Below the pieces are notes generated by a model, which saw only the letters and a program-made list of their open reading frames with translations, had not been told where the DNA came from and did no database searches. This document shows positions 33,719-45,327 of a DNA stretch of 64,000 nucleotides, in pieces. The number at the start of each line of letters is the position of its first letter. Positions within the stretch are counted from its first letter, which is position 1. The DNA lies in assembly GCA_947069175.1 (NCBI GenBank), contig CAMTDV010000018.1, positions 39,692,869-39,756,868 of the forward strand, written 5' to 3'. The DNA is from Scalesia atractyloides (Eukaryota > Streptophyta > Magnoliopsida > Asterales > Asteraceae). The position numbers were made by a program, and so were the translations under genes.

Positions 33719-35850
33719 CTTGCTTAGTCAAGTTCGGCCGAACTTGACTACAACATATACATTTCAAGCGAACTTGGCCCTTTACATACATAAACTTCGA
33801 CATTTTGCTCCAAATACTGACTCGATATTATACGATGACGTAGGCAACAGACATATGCATCAACAGACTTCTCCTTGGATGTTGCCGTAGTCATCTTTCT
33901 ACAAATAAATTCAAGAGTCTTTAATGTTCTCTTGATCTTCATAGCATCTACAATCCTTTTCTCTTTTCTTGAGCTTGTCTTGATAAAACTTTGAGCACCA
34001 TGCTCCCCCTTGCTTTGAGCTTTCTGGTATCTTCAATCAACATTTTTATCCCACTCCTCCTTAAAATCTACTTCCTGTTTCAAATTTCCTCAAACATTCA
34101 AATAAACATTTCAGACTCAAAATTTGAAATTTCTAAACACCAACATTTCAAATTTTAATCTCCTCTTCAGTTTTTAAACCCTCCCAGTTATTCAAGTCCA
34201 AATTAATGACCTTGAATATCTGATTCATGAATCAAGTTCAACTTAATCATCTTGATTAAACGTTTTGACACTAAACTGACACATTTATTCAAATGTAAGT
34301 TTCAACTTAATGAACTTTTAAACTTTTCAGATCAATTTTCAAAAGTTTTTAGATTTTGTTTAGCAACTCTAGACTTTGAAAATCAGCTTTTCATCATCAG
34401 TGGTCGAAACTAAAGAATAATATAATCTTTTTGTTTTTATGAAATGAATATCAAAACACTAAGTATGTACAAACATATTTACATATATATTTTTGTTGAG
34501 TTTGTGTTAAAGAATCATATTAGTTTTTGAAAAATATCACTAGTACCGTTGACCTTTTTATTACACTAAGTTTAAACAAATTTACCTAGATTGTCGATAT
34601 GTTGTCCTCTTAAACTTCAACACATTTCTCAATTGTTCCAAGATATGTTAAGTAGAATTATGAAACTTGACTTAACTGTGTTTCCCACTTTTTGAATATA
34701 CTCCCGAATCCAGATTCCGTAGATTTCATCTTACAGGTGGATATAGCGTAATTGATATCTCTCTCTGGGTTGTGCGAGGCATTGAGAGCTCAGGTTAGTA
34801 CTACCGTACAGACAAAGAGATGAAGGCCCGACTTAAATGTGTGTTCCATTTAAGGAATCTTTTCAGCACTTAAAATGTTTAGATCTTTCGATTCTTTTCA
34901 AGTTTGCATGCAGTTTTAGGTGTTTTTAGCATAAAGCATTATAGAAGTTCTAGGCTATTGCTCCCGCAAAATCAGGAGAACTAATATAATACCCCAGATA
35001 TCAACTATCTATAAAGACCTCGTATCTCAGAATCAGGCAATCCTTCACTCGAAATTTCGGAGTACTAAGTCCATATATCCAAGATGTGTTAATCCACAAG
35101 TATAAGCAATTGTGAAATTTAGTTTATATCCCGGAAACAATTTACTGAACGTGTTAACATTTCTCTTAAACTTACCTAGATTGAAGCAGTGATATCAGAG
35201 CAGGATTGGCCTAATTTGAAGATATTGGACATAGAACATCTCATCTTCTATTTCTTCTATTTTTAACTTTTCTTGGACAATTCAAGGACAAATAGACTGA
35301 TTTTCAAGTATAATACGTAAAATCCATAATAGTAAAACCCTTGAAAAGATCAGGGCTTAAAACAAACGAATTCATGCCGAAAAATGGTAAAAACCATGTT
35401 TGAAATCACAACTTCGCCTGAACTTAACATCAAGTTCACACGAACTTGACTGATTTTTCAAGAAGTTCGCCTGAACTTAACTGTTTTTTCATCATTTTTA
35501 GTCAAGTTCGCCCGAACTTGATAAAAATTTGTTGAAAGTCTATACAAGTTCGCCCGAACTTGATAAAAATTTGTTGAAAGTCTATACAAGTTCGCCCGAA
35601 CTTGCTATCTCTTGAAAATCACATAAGTTCGCTCGAACTTGCTATTTTTCTTAACATCTCAACACAAGTTCGCTCGAACTTGTTAAGTAGCTGATTTTCA
35701 CACGTTGTGACAAGTTCGACCGAACTTGTCCAAGGTTTCTAAAAAAAATGCTCATGAACATCAAAGACTACAAGAGTTGGAGTGAGCGTTTCAAGAACTG
35801 GGTTCAAGCGACAAACTTAACTTTTTAGTTTGCACTCAAGAACAAGTATC
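33719..35850 (-). repeat. array unit 7, starting at the proximal palindrome
   Basis: Begins with a perfect 26-bp palindrome (33725-33750, GGCC centre), continues through U3, leader and palindrome cluster (35409-35730), and ends with the gag scrap. U5 and TATA are missing. The cluster includes a 42-bp duplication (period at 35503, 35545, 35587). No gene. Confidence 0.75.
35409..35730. repeat. palindrome cluster, unit 7
   Basis: About nine motifs; one motif plus its spacer has been duplicated with a 42-bp period, showing that the cluster grows by local tandem duplication. Confidence 0.85.
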
Positions 35851-37191
35851 TGAGGATCCGTTGTACGGATCGTTCCGGTCCTAATTTGGCTAACCTAATG
35901 TAAACGTGCGGAATCCGTTAGCATAGGAGACATTGAAGACAAGTTTGTTACTGATTAATCACTGTTTTATAGATTAGTAGACGTTACAGATCCTGGAAAC
36001 ACTTGGAGAGAGCTTGCCTCTGTCGTAACAAAATCACTGAATCTGACAAATGAAATGTCAAGACTCCTATTTATAGGAATGCAAGTTCGCTTGCAGAGTG
36101 CAAGTTCGGGCAAACTTGCTTAGTCATGTTCGGCCGAACTTGACTACAACATATACATTTCAAGCGAACTTGACCCTTTACATACATAAACTTCAATAAT
36201 TTGCTCCTAAATACTGACTCGATATTATACGATAACGTAGGCAACAGACATATGCATCAACAGACTCCCCCTTGGATGTTTCCATAGTCATCTTTCTACA
36301 AATAAATTCCAGAGTGTTTAATGTTCTCTTGATCTTCATAGCATCTACAATCCTTTTCTCTTTTCTTGAGCTTGTCTTGATAAAACTTTAAGCACCATGC
36401 TCCCCCTTGCTTTGAGATTTCTGGTATCTTCAATCAACGTTTTTATCCAGCTCCTCCTTAAAATCTACTTCCTGTTTCAAATTTTTTCAAACATTCAAAT
36501 AAACATTTCAGATTCAAACTTTGAAATTTCTAAACACCAACATTTCAAATTTTAATCTCCCCTTCAGTTTTTAAACCCTCTCAGTTATTCAAGTCCAAAT
36601 TAATGACCTTGAATATCTGATTCATGTATCAAGTTCAACTTAATGATCTTGATTAAACGTTTTGACACTAAACTGACACATTTATTCAAATGCAAGTTTC
36701 AACTTAATGAACTTTTAAACTTTTCAGATCAATTTTCAAAAGTTTTTAGATTTTGTTTAGCAACTCTAGACTTTGAAAATCAGCTTTTCAAAATCAGTGG
36801 TCGAAACTAAAGGATAATATAATCTTTTTGTTTTTATGAATGAATATCAAAACACTAAGTATGTACAAACATATTTACATATATATTTTTGTTGAGTTTG
36901 TGTTAAAGGATCTTATCAGTTTTTGAAACATATCACTGGTCCCGTTGACCTTTTTATGACACTAAGTTTTAAACAAATTCACCTAGATTGTCGATATGTT
37001 TATCCTCTTAAACTTCAACACATTTCTTAATTGTTCCAAGATATGTTAGGTAGAATTATGAAACTTGACTTAACTGGGTTTCCCACTTCTTGAATATACC
37101 CCCGAATCCAGATTCTCTAGATTTCATCTTACAGGTGAATATAGCATAGTTGATATCAGTCTCTGGGTTGTGCGAGGCCATGAGAGCTCAG
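35851..37191 (-). repeat. array unit 8, cut at gag-only copy 2
   Basis: Equivalent of unit 6, 6,976 bp further on, with TATA at 36075-36068 and the same gagctcagtttagat junction to the gag-only leader. Confidence 0.75.
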
Positions 37192-39610
37192 TTTAGATTC
37201 GTATCGACGAGACGAGTTTAAAGCTCTAATCTGGTAAAAACAGTTTTTCTGAAAAATTTTAAACATTTTTAGCAAACCGATACGTTAATATTGTCGGTTA
37301 AAAAGTCAAATTTTTACTAAAATTGTCTCTTTGCTAATCATTTTTCAATAGTTTTGAACGACAGATTAGTTTGGAAAACGGAATGGGGTCTGTGAAGCCG
37401 CCAAAGTTGATGAGTTTGAACGAGTATGAATTTTGGAAAGGAAAATTGAGAGCTGGGCCCAAGCTATGCATTTCCGCTGTTGGGTCGCGATTGAGACAGG
37501 TTATGTCGTTCCTAGATATGAGAATTAGAAAATTCTGGAGAAGTGCAAATATTCTACTCAACAGAAAGATGATTATTTTGCTGAAAAGAAAATGATTAAT
37601 CTTATCCAGCAATCGGTTAAGGAAGACATCCTGATACTTTTACCAGAATACAAGACTGCGAAAGAATTATGGACATCTCTGAAGAATAAGTTTCAAGAGA
37701 ATGTAGTGGTTAAGAACTGTGAAGCTCTAGTTTCAAGTATATCCATAAATGAGTCTTCTAGTTCTAAACCAGTCTGCCCGGTCTATGATGTACACAATTA
37801 TCAGGCAGATAATGCCAAACTCTTGAATGAGATTGAGAGTTTGACATTAGAAAATAAAAAATTAAAGAAAATAAAAAGAATTTTGGAAACAAAATAAAAA
37901 TTTTAGAAAATAAAAACTTACAAATGGTAGTAGATTTTCAAAATGAAATAAAAATGTTTAAAAATGAAAAAAATGTTTTGAAAAATTAAATATATAAAAT
38001 CAAAAAGCAATAAATTCTCATATTGAGAAAATTGCTCAACTTGAAAAAGAAGTTGAGACTGTTAAAAAAAACTATTAATTCAGAAAAATTATTGAAAGCT
38101 TTTGTGACCTCCTCTTTAATGTTAGACCATATATGTCCAAAACCAATCAGTAATAATAAAAAGAAAAATCCAATAAGTAACATTGTTATAAATTATGATG
38201 ATGTCATAATTAAAGATTGTGATGATGATATCGATGATGAAAGACTTAAAAATGATACACATGAAATATATTTAAAACGAAAAGAGAAATTTCAAGAAAC
38301 TGTTCTACATTCTTCTGAAAAAGGTGAATGCTCAACGCAAAAACCTTCTAAGCAGAATGAAGAACAAAAACAAAGTTCTGAAAATTTTCAAGAGAAAAAT
38401 AAAAGCTCATCGGTACGATCATCCAATTATTGTAGAAACTCACAAAAATTTGTAAATAAGTGGTGCAGGTCGGACCACAGTGCTTCAACGTCAGATCAAA
38501 TTTATAGGAGAAGAAGGAAAGAGGGCAATCACCCGTCAAATCAATGTTATGATTTGGGTGTATGGTTTGATCGAAAAGATCGATATGAGAACATGAAAGT
38601 GTCATAAATGTTGAGTAACTGGACACATTGCTAGAAAATGTTTTCAAATTAATGCTAAACCTGCTCATATTGATAACAAAATTTCTGGAGTACCAACTCA
38701 AGTTTTGAAACAATACAAACAAGGTGAAACCAGTTATTACTAAGTTTTAAAATTTTGAAACTGGTGAATCCTCGAATAGTTATAAACAAAAAGTTTCTAC
38801 ATTGTATTTCAAGAAAGCTTTAACGAAAAATCAATCATGGTTGGTAAAAGAAAAAGAAGTTATACAATCAGGAAAAATTGAAAGGTTATAGGACTTTCCG
38901 AAACTTGAGAAAGTCCAAAATAAACCTGATTGTGTAAAGAAAATCAAAATTAAGGTTGAAGAAACAACGCCTAGGATTCCAAAGGGTTGGGTGTCTCTAT
39001 TCAACTTATTGTTTGAATTTTTGTGCAGAAGCTTCCGAGGAGAAAGTAAAATTACTAAGAATGGAGTTTTGTGGCACACAATAAAGACAGGCCGGGCTAG
39101 CATGTTATATATAAAGGCCATTTTTACAAAACATGATCCAACAATGTTTACGTTAAAATTTTGGAAATATTAGGAGAAAATTTTTCAAAAACACATTGAA
39201 ATAACGTTTACTTGAAAATTTTACAAATTCTTGAAGAAAATTTGAAAAAAAATTTCACAGAACCCTCACTGTTGATCAGACAAAACTCATTGTGTCAAGG
39301 TTTTTGTCATCATGAGGGGGAGAGGATTTAAAAGAAATTTGTGAAGCAGTAATGGATGGAGAATTGAAGTGATTCTCATCGGTTGGTCAATGTTTTTCCA
39401 TAAATCAAAAAATTCAAAAATATGTTTTTGAATTTTAGGGGGAGAAATATTTGAGAAAATATAAAAACTTATTAAAAACAAATAGTACAAAAACATTGAA
39501 AAAGGAAAAAGAGTTTTGTGTAAAAAGGAAATAATAGTACATGAGTGGACTATCACAGTACGCTAAAGAAATGGAAAGTTCAAAAAGTAATAAACAAGTC
39601 TTACTGTGGA
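37192..39610 (+). mobile_element. gag-only non-autonomous copia, copy 2
   Basis: Duplicate of 30217-32586. Leader, gag (37371 to about 38999), AT-rich spacer, two polypurine tracts and the start of a plus-strand LTR piece in the same order. Differs from copy 1 by a few percent and by small indels. Confidence 0.6.
37371..38999 (+). pseudogene. gag of the gag-only element, copy 2
   Basis: Same structure as copy 1. It has the frameshift near 37450, then a good frame 37592-37897 (MINLIQQSVKEDILILLPEY, KELWTSLKNKFQE, coiled coil) and another at 38023-38607. The zinc knuckle is spoiled by an extra A (near 38595) and a GGA-to-TGA change, while the segment deleted in copy 1 is still present. The terminal TAA has become TTA. 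Confidence 0.75.
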
Positions 39611-40988
39611 TGTCTCGATAGGCCTAACACATTCAGTAAATTGTTTCCGAGATATAAACTAAATTTCACAACTGCTTATACTTGTGAATTAACACATCTT
39701 GGATATATGGACTTAGTACTCCGAAATTTCGAGTGTAGGATTGCCTGATTCTGAGATACGAGGTCTTTATAGATAGTTGATCTCTGGGGTATTATATTAC
39801 TTCTTCTGATTTTGCGAAAGCAATAGCCTAGAACTTCTATAATGCTTTATGCTAAAACCACCTAAAACTGCATGCAAACTTGAAAAGAATCGAAAGATCT
39901 AAACATTTGCAGTGCTAAAAAGATTCCTTAAATGGAACACACCTTTAAGTCGAGCCTTCATCTCTTTGTCTGTACGGTAGTACTAACCAGAGCTCTCTAG
40001 GCCACGCACAACTAAGAGACAGATATCAAATACGCTATATTCACCTGTAAGATGAAATCTAGGGAATCTGGATTCGGGAGTATATTCAAGAAGTGGGAAA
40101 CACAGTAAAGTCAAGTTTCATAATTCTACCTAACACATCTTGGAACAACTGAGAAATGTGTTGAAGTTGAAGAGGACAACATATCGACAATCTAGGTAAA
40201 TTTGTTTAAACTTAGTGTCATAAAAAGGTCAATGGAACTAGTGTAAATATGTTTGTGCATACTTAGTGTTTTGATATTCATTTCATAAAAACAAAAAGAT
40301 TATATTATCCTTTAGTTTCGACCACTGATGATGAAAAGCTGATTTTCAAAGTCTAGAGTTGCTAAACAAAATCTAAAAACTTTTGAAAATTGATCTGAAA
40401 AGTTTAAAAGTTCATTAAGTTGAAACTTACTTTTAAATAAATGTGTCAGTTTAGTGTCAAAACGTTTAATCAAGATCATTAAGTTGAACTTGATACATGA
40501 ATCAGATATTCAAGGTCATTAATTTGGACTTGAATAACTGAGAGGGTTTAAAAACTGAAGAGGAGATTAAAATTTGAAATGTTGGTGTTTAGAAATTTCA
40601 AAGTTTGAATCTGAAATATTTATTTGAATGTTCGAGGAAATTTGAAACAGGAAGTATATTTTAAGGAGGAGTTGGATAAAAACGTTGATTGAAGATACCA
40701 GAAAGCTCAAAGCAAGGGGGAGCATGGTCCTTAAAGTTTTATCAAGACAAGCTCAAGAAAAGAGAAAAGGATTGTAGATGGTATGAAGATCAAGCCGAAC
40801 TTGACTAAGCAAGTTCTCCCGAACTTGCACTCCCCAGCGAATTTGTACTCCTATAAATAAGAGTCTTGACATTTCATTTGTAAGATTCAGTGATTTTGTC
40901 ACGACAGAGGCGAAGCTCTGTTCAAGTGTTTCCAGGATCTGTAACATCTAATAATCAATGAAACAGTGATTAATCAGTAAAAAAAACT
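39611..40988 (+). mobile_element. plus-strand LTR, array family, to U5
   Basis: Inverted relative to the array units. U3, degraded proximal palindromes (about 40795-40830), TATAAATA (40852-40859) and the start of U5 (GGCGAAGCTCTG, then taatcaatgaaacagtgattaatcag) are present. It ends at about 40988, where another LTR begins. A deletion near 40245 removes some U3 sequence present elsewhere. Confidence 0.75.
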
Positions 40989-40992
40989 TTGT

Positions 40993-41525
40993 TGACGCAG
41001 TATTGCGTTCGTCACTTGTCGAATAGGCTAGATTGAGTGTGTGTTGAATATTTTATAGGTTAGAATCGAACACACGACCGAAATACGGAGATTATAGTGT
41101 AAAAGGGAACAAGTTCGCCCGAACTTGACCTGTGGATGTCAAGTTCGCTCGAACTTGACATGTGGCATATAAGTTCACCCGAACTTGACTTGTGGAAAGA
41201 CAAGTTCGGCCGAACTTGTCGTATGGTGGACAAGTTCGCCCGAACTTGTCCTCCTATGCACATGTCAAGCGAACTTGTGTGTTTCCCTATAAATAGGTGG
41301 TGTGTGTTCATTTGTCATTTGAGTTTTTGCCATCCCTACGGGGAGGTGCTGCCGGATTCTCTCTAGGAACTCCGGCAGCTGGACTTATAAATATGTATAC
41401 TCTTTCGGTATGAATGAAGACTTCCGCTACATTCTGTTTCTACTCCATTCTTAATAACATTCCACCGAATCGGTTTACGTTTACGCACTAACTTCCGTCT
41501 AGAACCGCCTGATCACGGACCTTCA
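40993..41525 (+). mobile_element. copia LTR with five U3 palindromes
   Basis: Right edge set by the PBS at 41528; left edge placed at TGACGC (inferred, 533 bp). U3 has five palindromes between 41107 and 41251, some with 11-12-bp arms, then half a motif, then TATAAATA (41288-41295) and a U5 ending CTTCA. Unlike the array LTR in sequence outside the palindromes. Confidence 0.6.
41136..41161. repeat. palindrome with 12-bp arms
   Basis: Arms ATGTCAAGTTCG and CGAACTTGACAT around CT. Neighbouring palindromes in the same LTR have different but equally self-complementary outer bases (41199-41220 GAC/GTC; 41228-41251 GGA/TCC). Confidence 0.95.
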
Positions 41526-41527
41526 AA

Positions 41528-41677
41528 TGGTATTAGAACCAGCCAAACTTGATCAAGTTCGCCCGAACTTGATCAAGTTCGCCCAAACTTTAATCAAGTT
41601 CACCCAAACTTGAGTTGGGAGACCAAGTTTGCCCGAACTTGGTAATGGGTGACCAAGTTCGCCCGAACTTGGTCCAA
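41528..41677 (+). other. PBS and palindromic leader, truncated
   Basis: TGGTATTAGAACC (41528-41540) is a PBS variant. The leader then carries five motifs, including GATCAAGTTCG/CGAACTTGATC (41551-41574) and GACCAAGTTCG/CGAACTTGGTC (41651-41674). It is cut at about 41677 by gypsy gag, so no gag of its own remains. Confidence 0.65.
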
Positions 41678-42055
41678 TGCCCTGAGTACCTCCTAAGTCT
41701 GACCCATAGCAACGTCAGCACCCCTATCTCTCATCACTCCGTTCCACCACGTGAGCGCTCTCTTTTTAAACACGCTAGAAGCAAACTCAACTTTGCGCTC
41801 ATTTGGACACTGAACATGGCGAAATGTATTCTCAAGACTCTCAAACCACTGTAGGAGCCCAGTTGCTCCCTCAGAACCACTAAACTTGAGCGGTTTAGCC
41901 GAATTGAATTGTTTAAAGTTGCACACAGCAGGTGCATTGTTGTTATCGTTAGCTTGGTTTATCTGAGTTATGATATATGGAAGCACTGCAGCGAACTGCT
42001 GAGCAATTAGAGCCGCCATGTCGGCGTCCGTATTCACGTTTCGTTGAGGAGGCAT
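41678..42055 (-). pseudogene. gypsy gag N-terminus, 3'-truncated extra copy
   Basis: From ATG at 42055 the minus strand reads MPPQRNVNTDADMAALIAQQ and continues open for 120 codons with LKFSGSEGATGLLQWFESLE and LTWWNGVMRDRG, the Ty3/gypsy Retrotrans_gag pattern. The complete internal region starts the same gag at 50619. This copy lacks the frameshift present there at about 50528. It is cut at about 41678. Confidence 0.85.
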
Positions 42056-42649
42056 TCTATAAGAGAGAAAAATATGAGAGAAAACGAGTAAGATGAATGT
42101 TGAATAATCAAAATGGGATGACTAAATATCGACAACTGTAAGGATAGTGGTCATTCATTCATTTCTCAAAACGAACGAACGACACACAATGACTAATCAA
42201 AGTAAATGGGTCTTTATAATGTATCACAAAGACATGCTTTAGCCTATAAGTGGACACTCACCCCAAGAGTTCCCAGGTAAGAGTGACTAGCCCGATTAAG
42301 TGGATTTGTACGAACACTCTAGCCTAGACAGAAAACTCAGGGCACAGGCACCCACCCTTCCAGATTGTACGTGTTCACGTTATTAAAACCCAAACTTTGA
42401 CGAGATTGGAAAACATACAAGGCATTATGCCAAAAACAAATCATCTAAGGATGGATGATTGATTTCAAAATCGTTTTGGAAATTGTGTTTATTTTTTTTT
42501 TTTGTTCACCTAAGGATAGGTGACGGTATTGTTTTAAGATCTAAACACAAGATAACTTGTGTTAGGGTCCTAGAAAGGTTATAGTTTAGGTCAAAGCATT
42601 ACTAATAACCTAATTCCCTATAACCGTTGGCTCTGATACCAATCTTATC
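42056..42649 (-). other. gypsy leader and PBS, extra copy
   Basis: Non-coding leader between LTR and gag, with PBS TGGTATCAGAGCC (minus strand, 42641-42629). Its presence just beyond LTR1 shows that a second internal region followed that LTR. No gene. Confidence 0.85.
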
Positions 42650-43280
42650 TGTCACACCCGACCACGTAAAATAACAAACCGTGGTGGAAACGTTGGGGAG
42701 TGTTGTAACAGAATTATTGTTTCATTAACCATGGCACATAAGTTGAGTTTCATTGGTTAATATTGTTTACATCGTCTTGTATAAAACAGAAATACAACAA
42801 AAGTTAAGCTATTATTCTGATTTTATAGTCACTAAGGCCCAGTCCGCCCCAAGTGTAGCTAGTTTGACATCAAACATTTGCACCTGAAACATATGTGAAA
42901 ATAAAGTAAGCAAAATAATGCCGGCGACTACATAGGTTTTGTGTTGATGCTTCATGGCTTTGATTATTTTAACAAAAGTTTAAAGTAGTACAAAAGTCGC
43001 CATGAACCATAAAAAGTTTCTTTTATAAGAACCATATGAAAATCAATATGATTTAAAAGAAATGAGGCGTGGTTAAATAGATAATCAAAAGTAAGTTTTG
43101 TCTCGTATAAAAATGTCATGTTATGCATAAGATATGTCATGTCCTGTATTTTGTTTAAAACGATTTAGATAACGCCACAATATGTAAGATAATAAAAGCA
43201 CTTATGTATAGGAAGTACAATCGGCGTATCCAACATGCTTTTATCAAATTACACACGTCCCGCAATTTAAGTCATTCACC

Positions 43281-43455
43281 ATAAACCAATGTCGAGTAAC
43301 AAATGTCATGTAAACCAATGTCGAGTAAACAATGTCATGTAAACCAATGTCGAGTAAACAATGTCATGTAAACCAATGTCGAGTAAACCAATGTCATGTA
43401 AACCAATGTCGAGTAAACAATGTCATGTAAACCAAGTCGAGTGAACAATGTCGAG
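43281..43455. repeat. 29-30-bp minisatellite in LTR 1
   Basis: About six units containing aaaccaatgtcgagtaa and caatgtcatgt. The equivalent in LTR 2 has about four. Confidence 0.85.
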
Positions 43456-45288
43456 TTTTATAAACCATTTGCCTTTCTTGTTAAAACATATATTATGGAT
43501 TGTTGGCGAACACATTCAAGCCTTGTTGACTGTCGGATAAACCCCTATCCGGTCAAGGGTTTATCAATGTTCATCGGATTCTGTCATTCCCTAAGGTCGC
43601 TTCCAAACATACCTAGGAAGTGGGAACGGGATTGTCAATCCTATGGTACCATTACATACTACCGGTCGGCGTGATCAATGTTAATGAATGTATCATTGTT
43701 GAGTTCAACGCACAAAAATGCCGATAACAATGTAAGCATGTCTTGAAAATCTCTTTGAAAATGTCTATGAAAATGTCTTTGAAAATGTCTTTAAAAATTG
43801 TGTACTAGTATGCTAGGTCAACATACATAGCAAAAATGTCTTTGAAAATCAATGTAATTAATATGCAAATCAATCATGTGAATCAAAATGCAATAAAAGT
43901 CATAAAATATATGTAATATGTAATCAAAGCATGTAATATGTCATGAAAACACGAAAATAATCATAGGCACAATATGTTTCACCCCAACACATTTGAAAAA
44001 CTAAATAGGGGACTATGTACTCACATGTGATTTCAAAAGTATCCTTGTTCAAGAAGATAAACCAAGATCAAGAGTCCGTGAAATCAAGCGTGTCCTATAA
44101 ACGGTTAACTATGTAAATATCGGAACTTGAAATCGGAAGATTTAGATAGAATGAGACTTATAAACCAAATGAGTGTTGGAACACATATGGTATGGTTTAA
44201 TAGGTTAACATTCTGAGTTGGAAAGGATTTTTAAGGGCTTTTAACCCGTTATGACCCGTTAAGGTAGTTTAAGCTACTTTAACGCGTCATTTGCGTAACT
44301 ACGCATTCGGATGGTTAGATATGTGTCATGATAAGTTTTAAATGCTTAAACATGGTTAAAATGTTATTTGATCAGGTTATATGTCAAAATTTATGTTACC
44401 TATGTGTTTAATTGGTTTTCTTGCGAAAAGGGCATTTTGGTCATTTTTGAAGATTATTATAATTAATTATCATAACACAATCCAAACAACATAACCATAA
44501 GGTATAACCTCAGAGGGTTATTCCCTATATCTTTATGGTCACATGTATGTATTTGATCGGATTTAGAAATCGACCCAACGGGTCATATTCGAAAGTCAAA
44601 GCGGTGGTCAAACCGCTAGACTTTTGGCTCTAGACAAGCACTATAACGAAAGTGACGAATTTGACATATATTGACATGTCTTAATAAGTTTATAAAATTA
44701 TTTTGGCATCAAAACAACCTGTTTTGACACCCGAAAATAGATCCGTTGCAAAATGCGCAAAAAATCGCATTTTGATCGAAACTTTGACTTGTCAAAATGT
44801 CTAGAAATGTGGGAATCAGTAGGCATGATTTTTAGGGATCATAAAAACCATGATTACCATCATATTGCACGATTCAATTAAGCTTTATCTTGATAAATTC
44901 AAGATCTAACCTAAAAGTCAAACATAAAGTCAAACTGTTTGATTTTTAGTCCATTTAAGCTATAATAATTGGACAAGACAAGAGTCGAACACTTACAAAC
45001 ACAAGGGAATGATCAAGAACACCAGAGAAAGCTCCAAGGATGTTGCAAATTCGGATTTGTAGCAGACAGGATCAAAGGAGATGGTTGCAAAGTTAGAAAA
45101 ATGAAAAACACTGGGGTTTTAGAGATTTCTTGGAGTTCTAGGAGCAAGACAAGTGTCCATGACTCACCATAGAGTTGGATTAGTATCCCCTTACATTTCA
45201 AATGCAGAAACAAGGGTGGCATAATCGTTTGGTGAGTCAAAATTGGAGTTATTCAGCTGCTACCACATTTCTGGGGAGCTGGGGCTCC

Positions 45289-45327
45289 CTTACGGACCGT
45301 ATGGGCTTTGGGCTTACGGTCCGTAAG
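45289..45327. repeat. stem-loop with 13-bp arms in LTR 1
   Basis: CTTACGGACCGTA and TACGGTCCGTAAG with a 13-base loop. In LTR 2 (about 53812-53851) one base of the left arm is changed. Confidence 0.85.

Larger units (their letters stand above)
26930..40606. repeat. about 7-kb direct duplication
   Basis: 26930-33718 and 33905-40606 have the same order: partial unit, palindromes, gag scrap, unit, gag-only element, inverted LTR. Offsets are 6,976 bp at 28875/35851, 6,975 bp at 30396/37371 and 7,024 bp at 32587/39611. The gag-only pseudogenes carry the same frameshift, so the duplication came after the gene was broken. Confidence 0.8.

Noticed and set aside
19727..41674. Palindrome clusters as a CRISPR array
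   Set aside because: Repeats are imperfect and unevenly spaced, spacers are themselves repeated between units, there are no cas genes, and the context is a plant genome.
19727..41674. Palindromes as heat-shock elements (as in ONSEN LTRs)
   Set aside because: Heat-shock elements need TTC and GAA two bases apart; here they are four bases apart (TTC-GNNC-GAA), and no regular GAANNTTC series is seen.
43420..43674. ORF MSCKPSRVNN..., also at 51962-52195
   Set aside because: Lies in both gypsy LTRs, partly within the minisatellite; no domain, and the start differs between copies.
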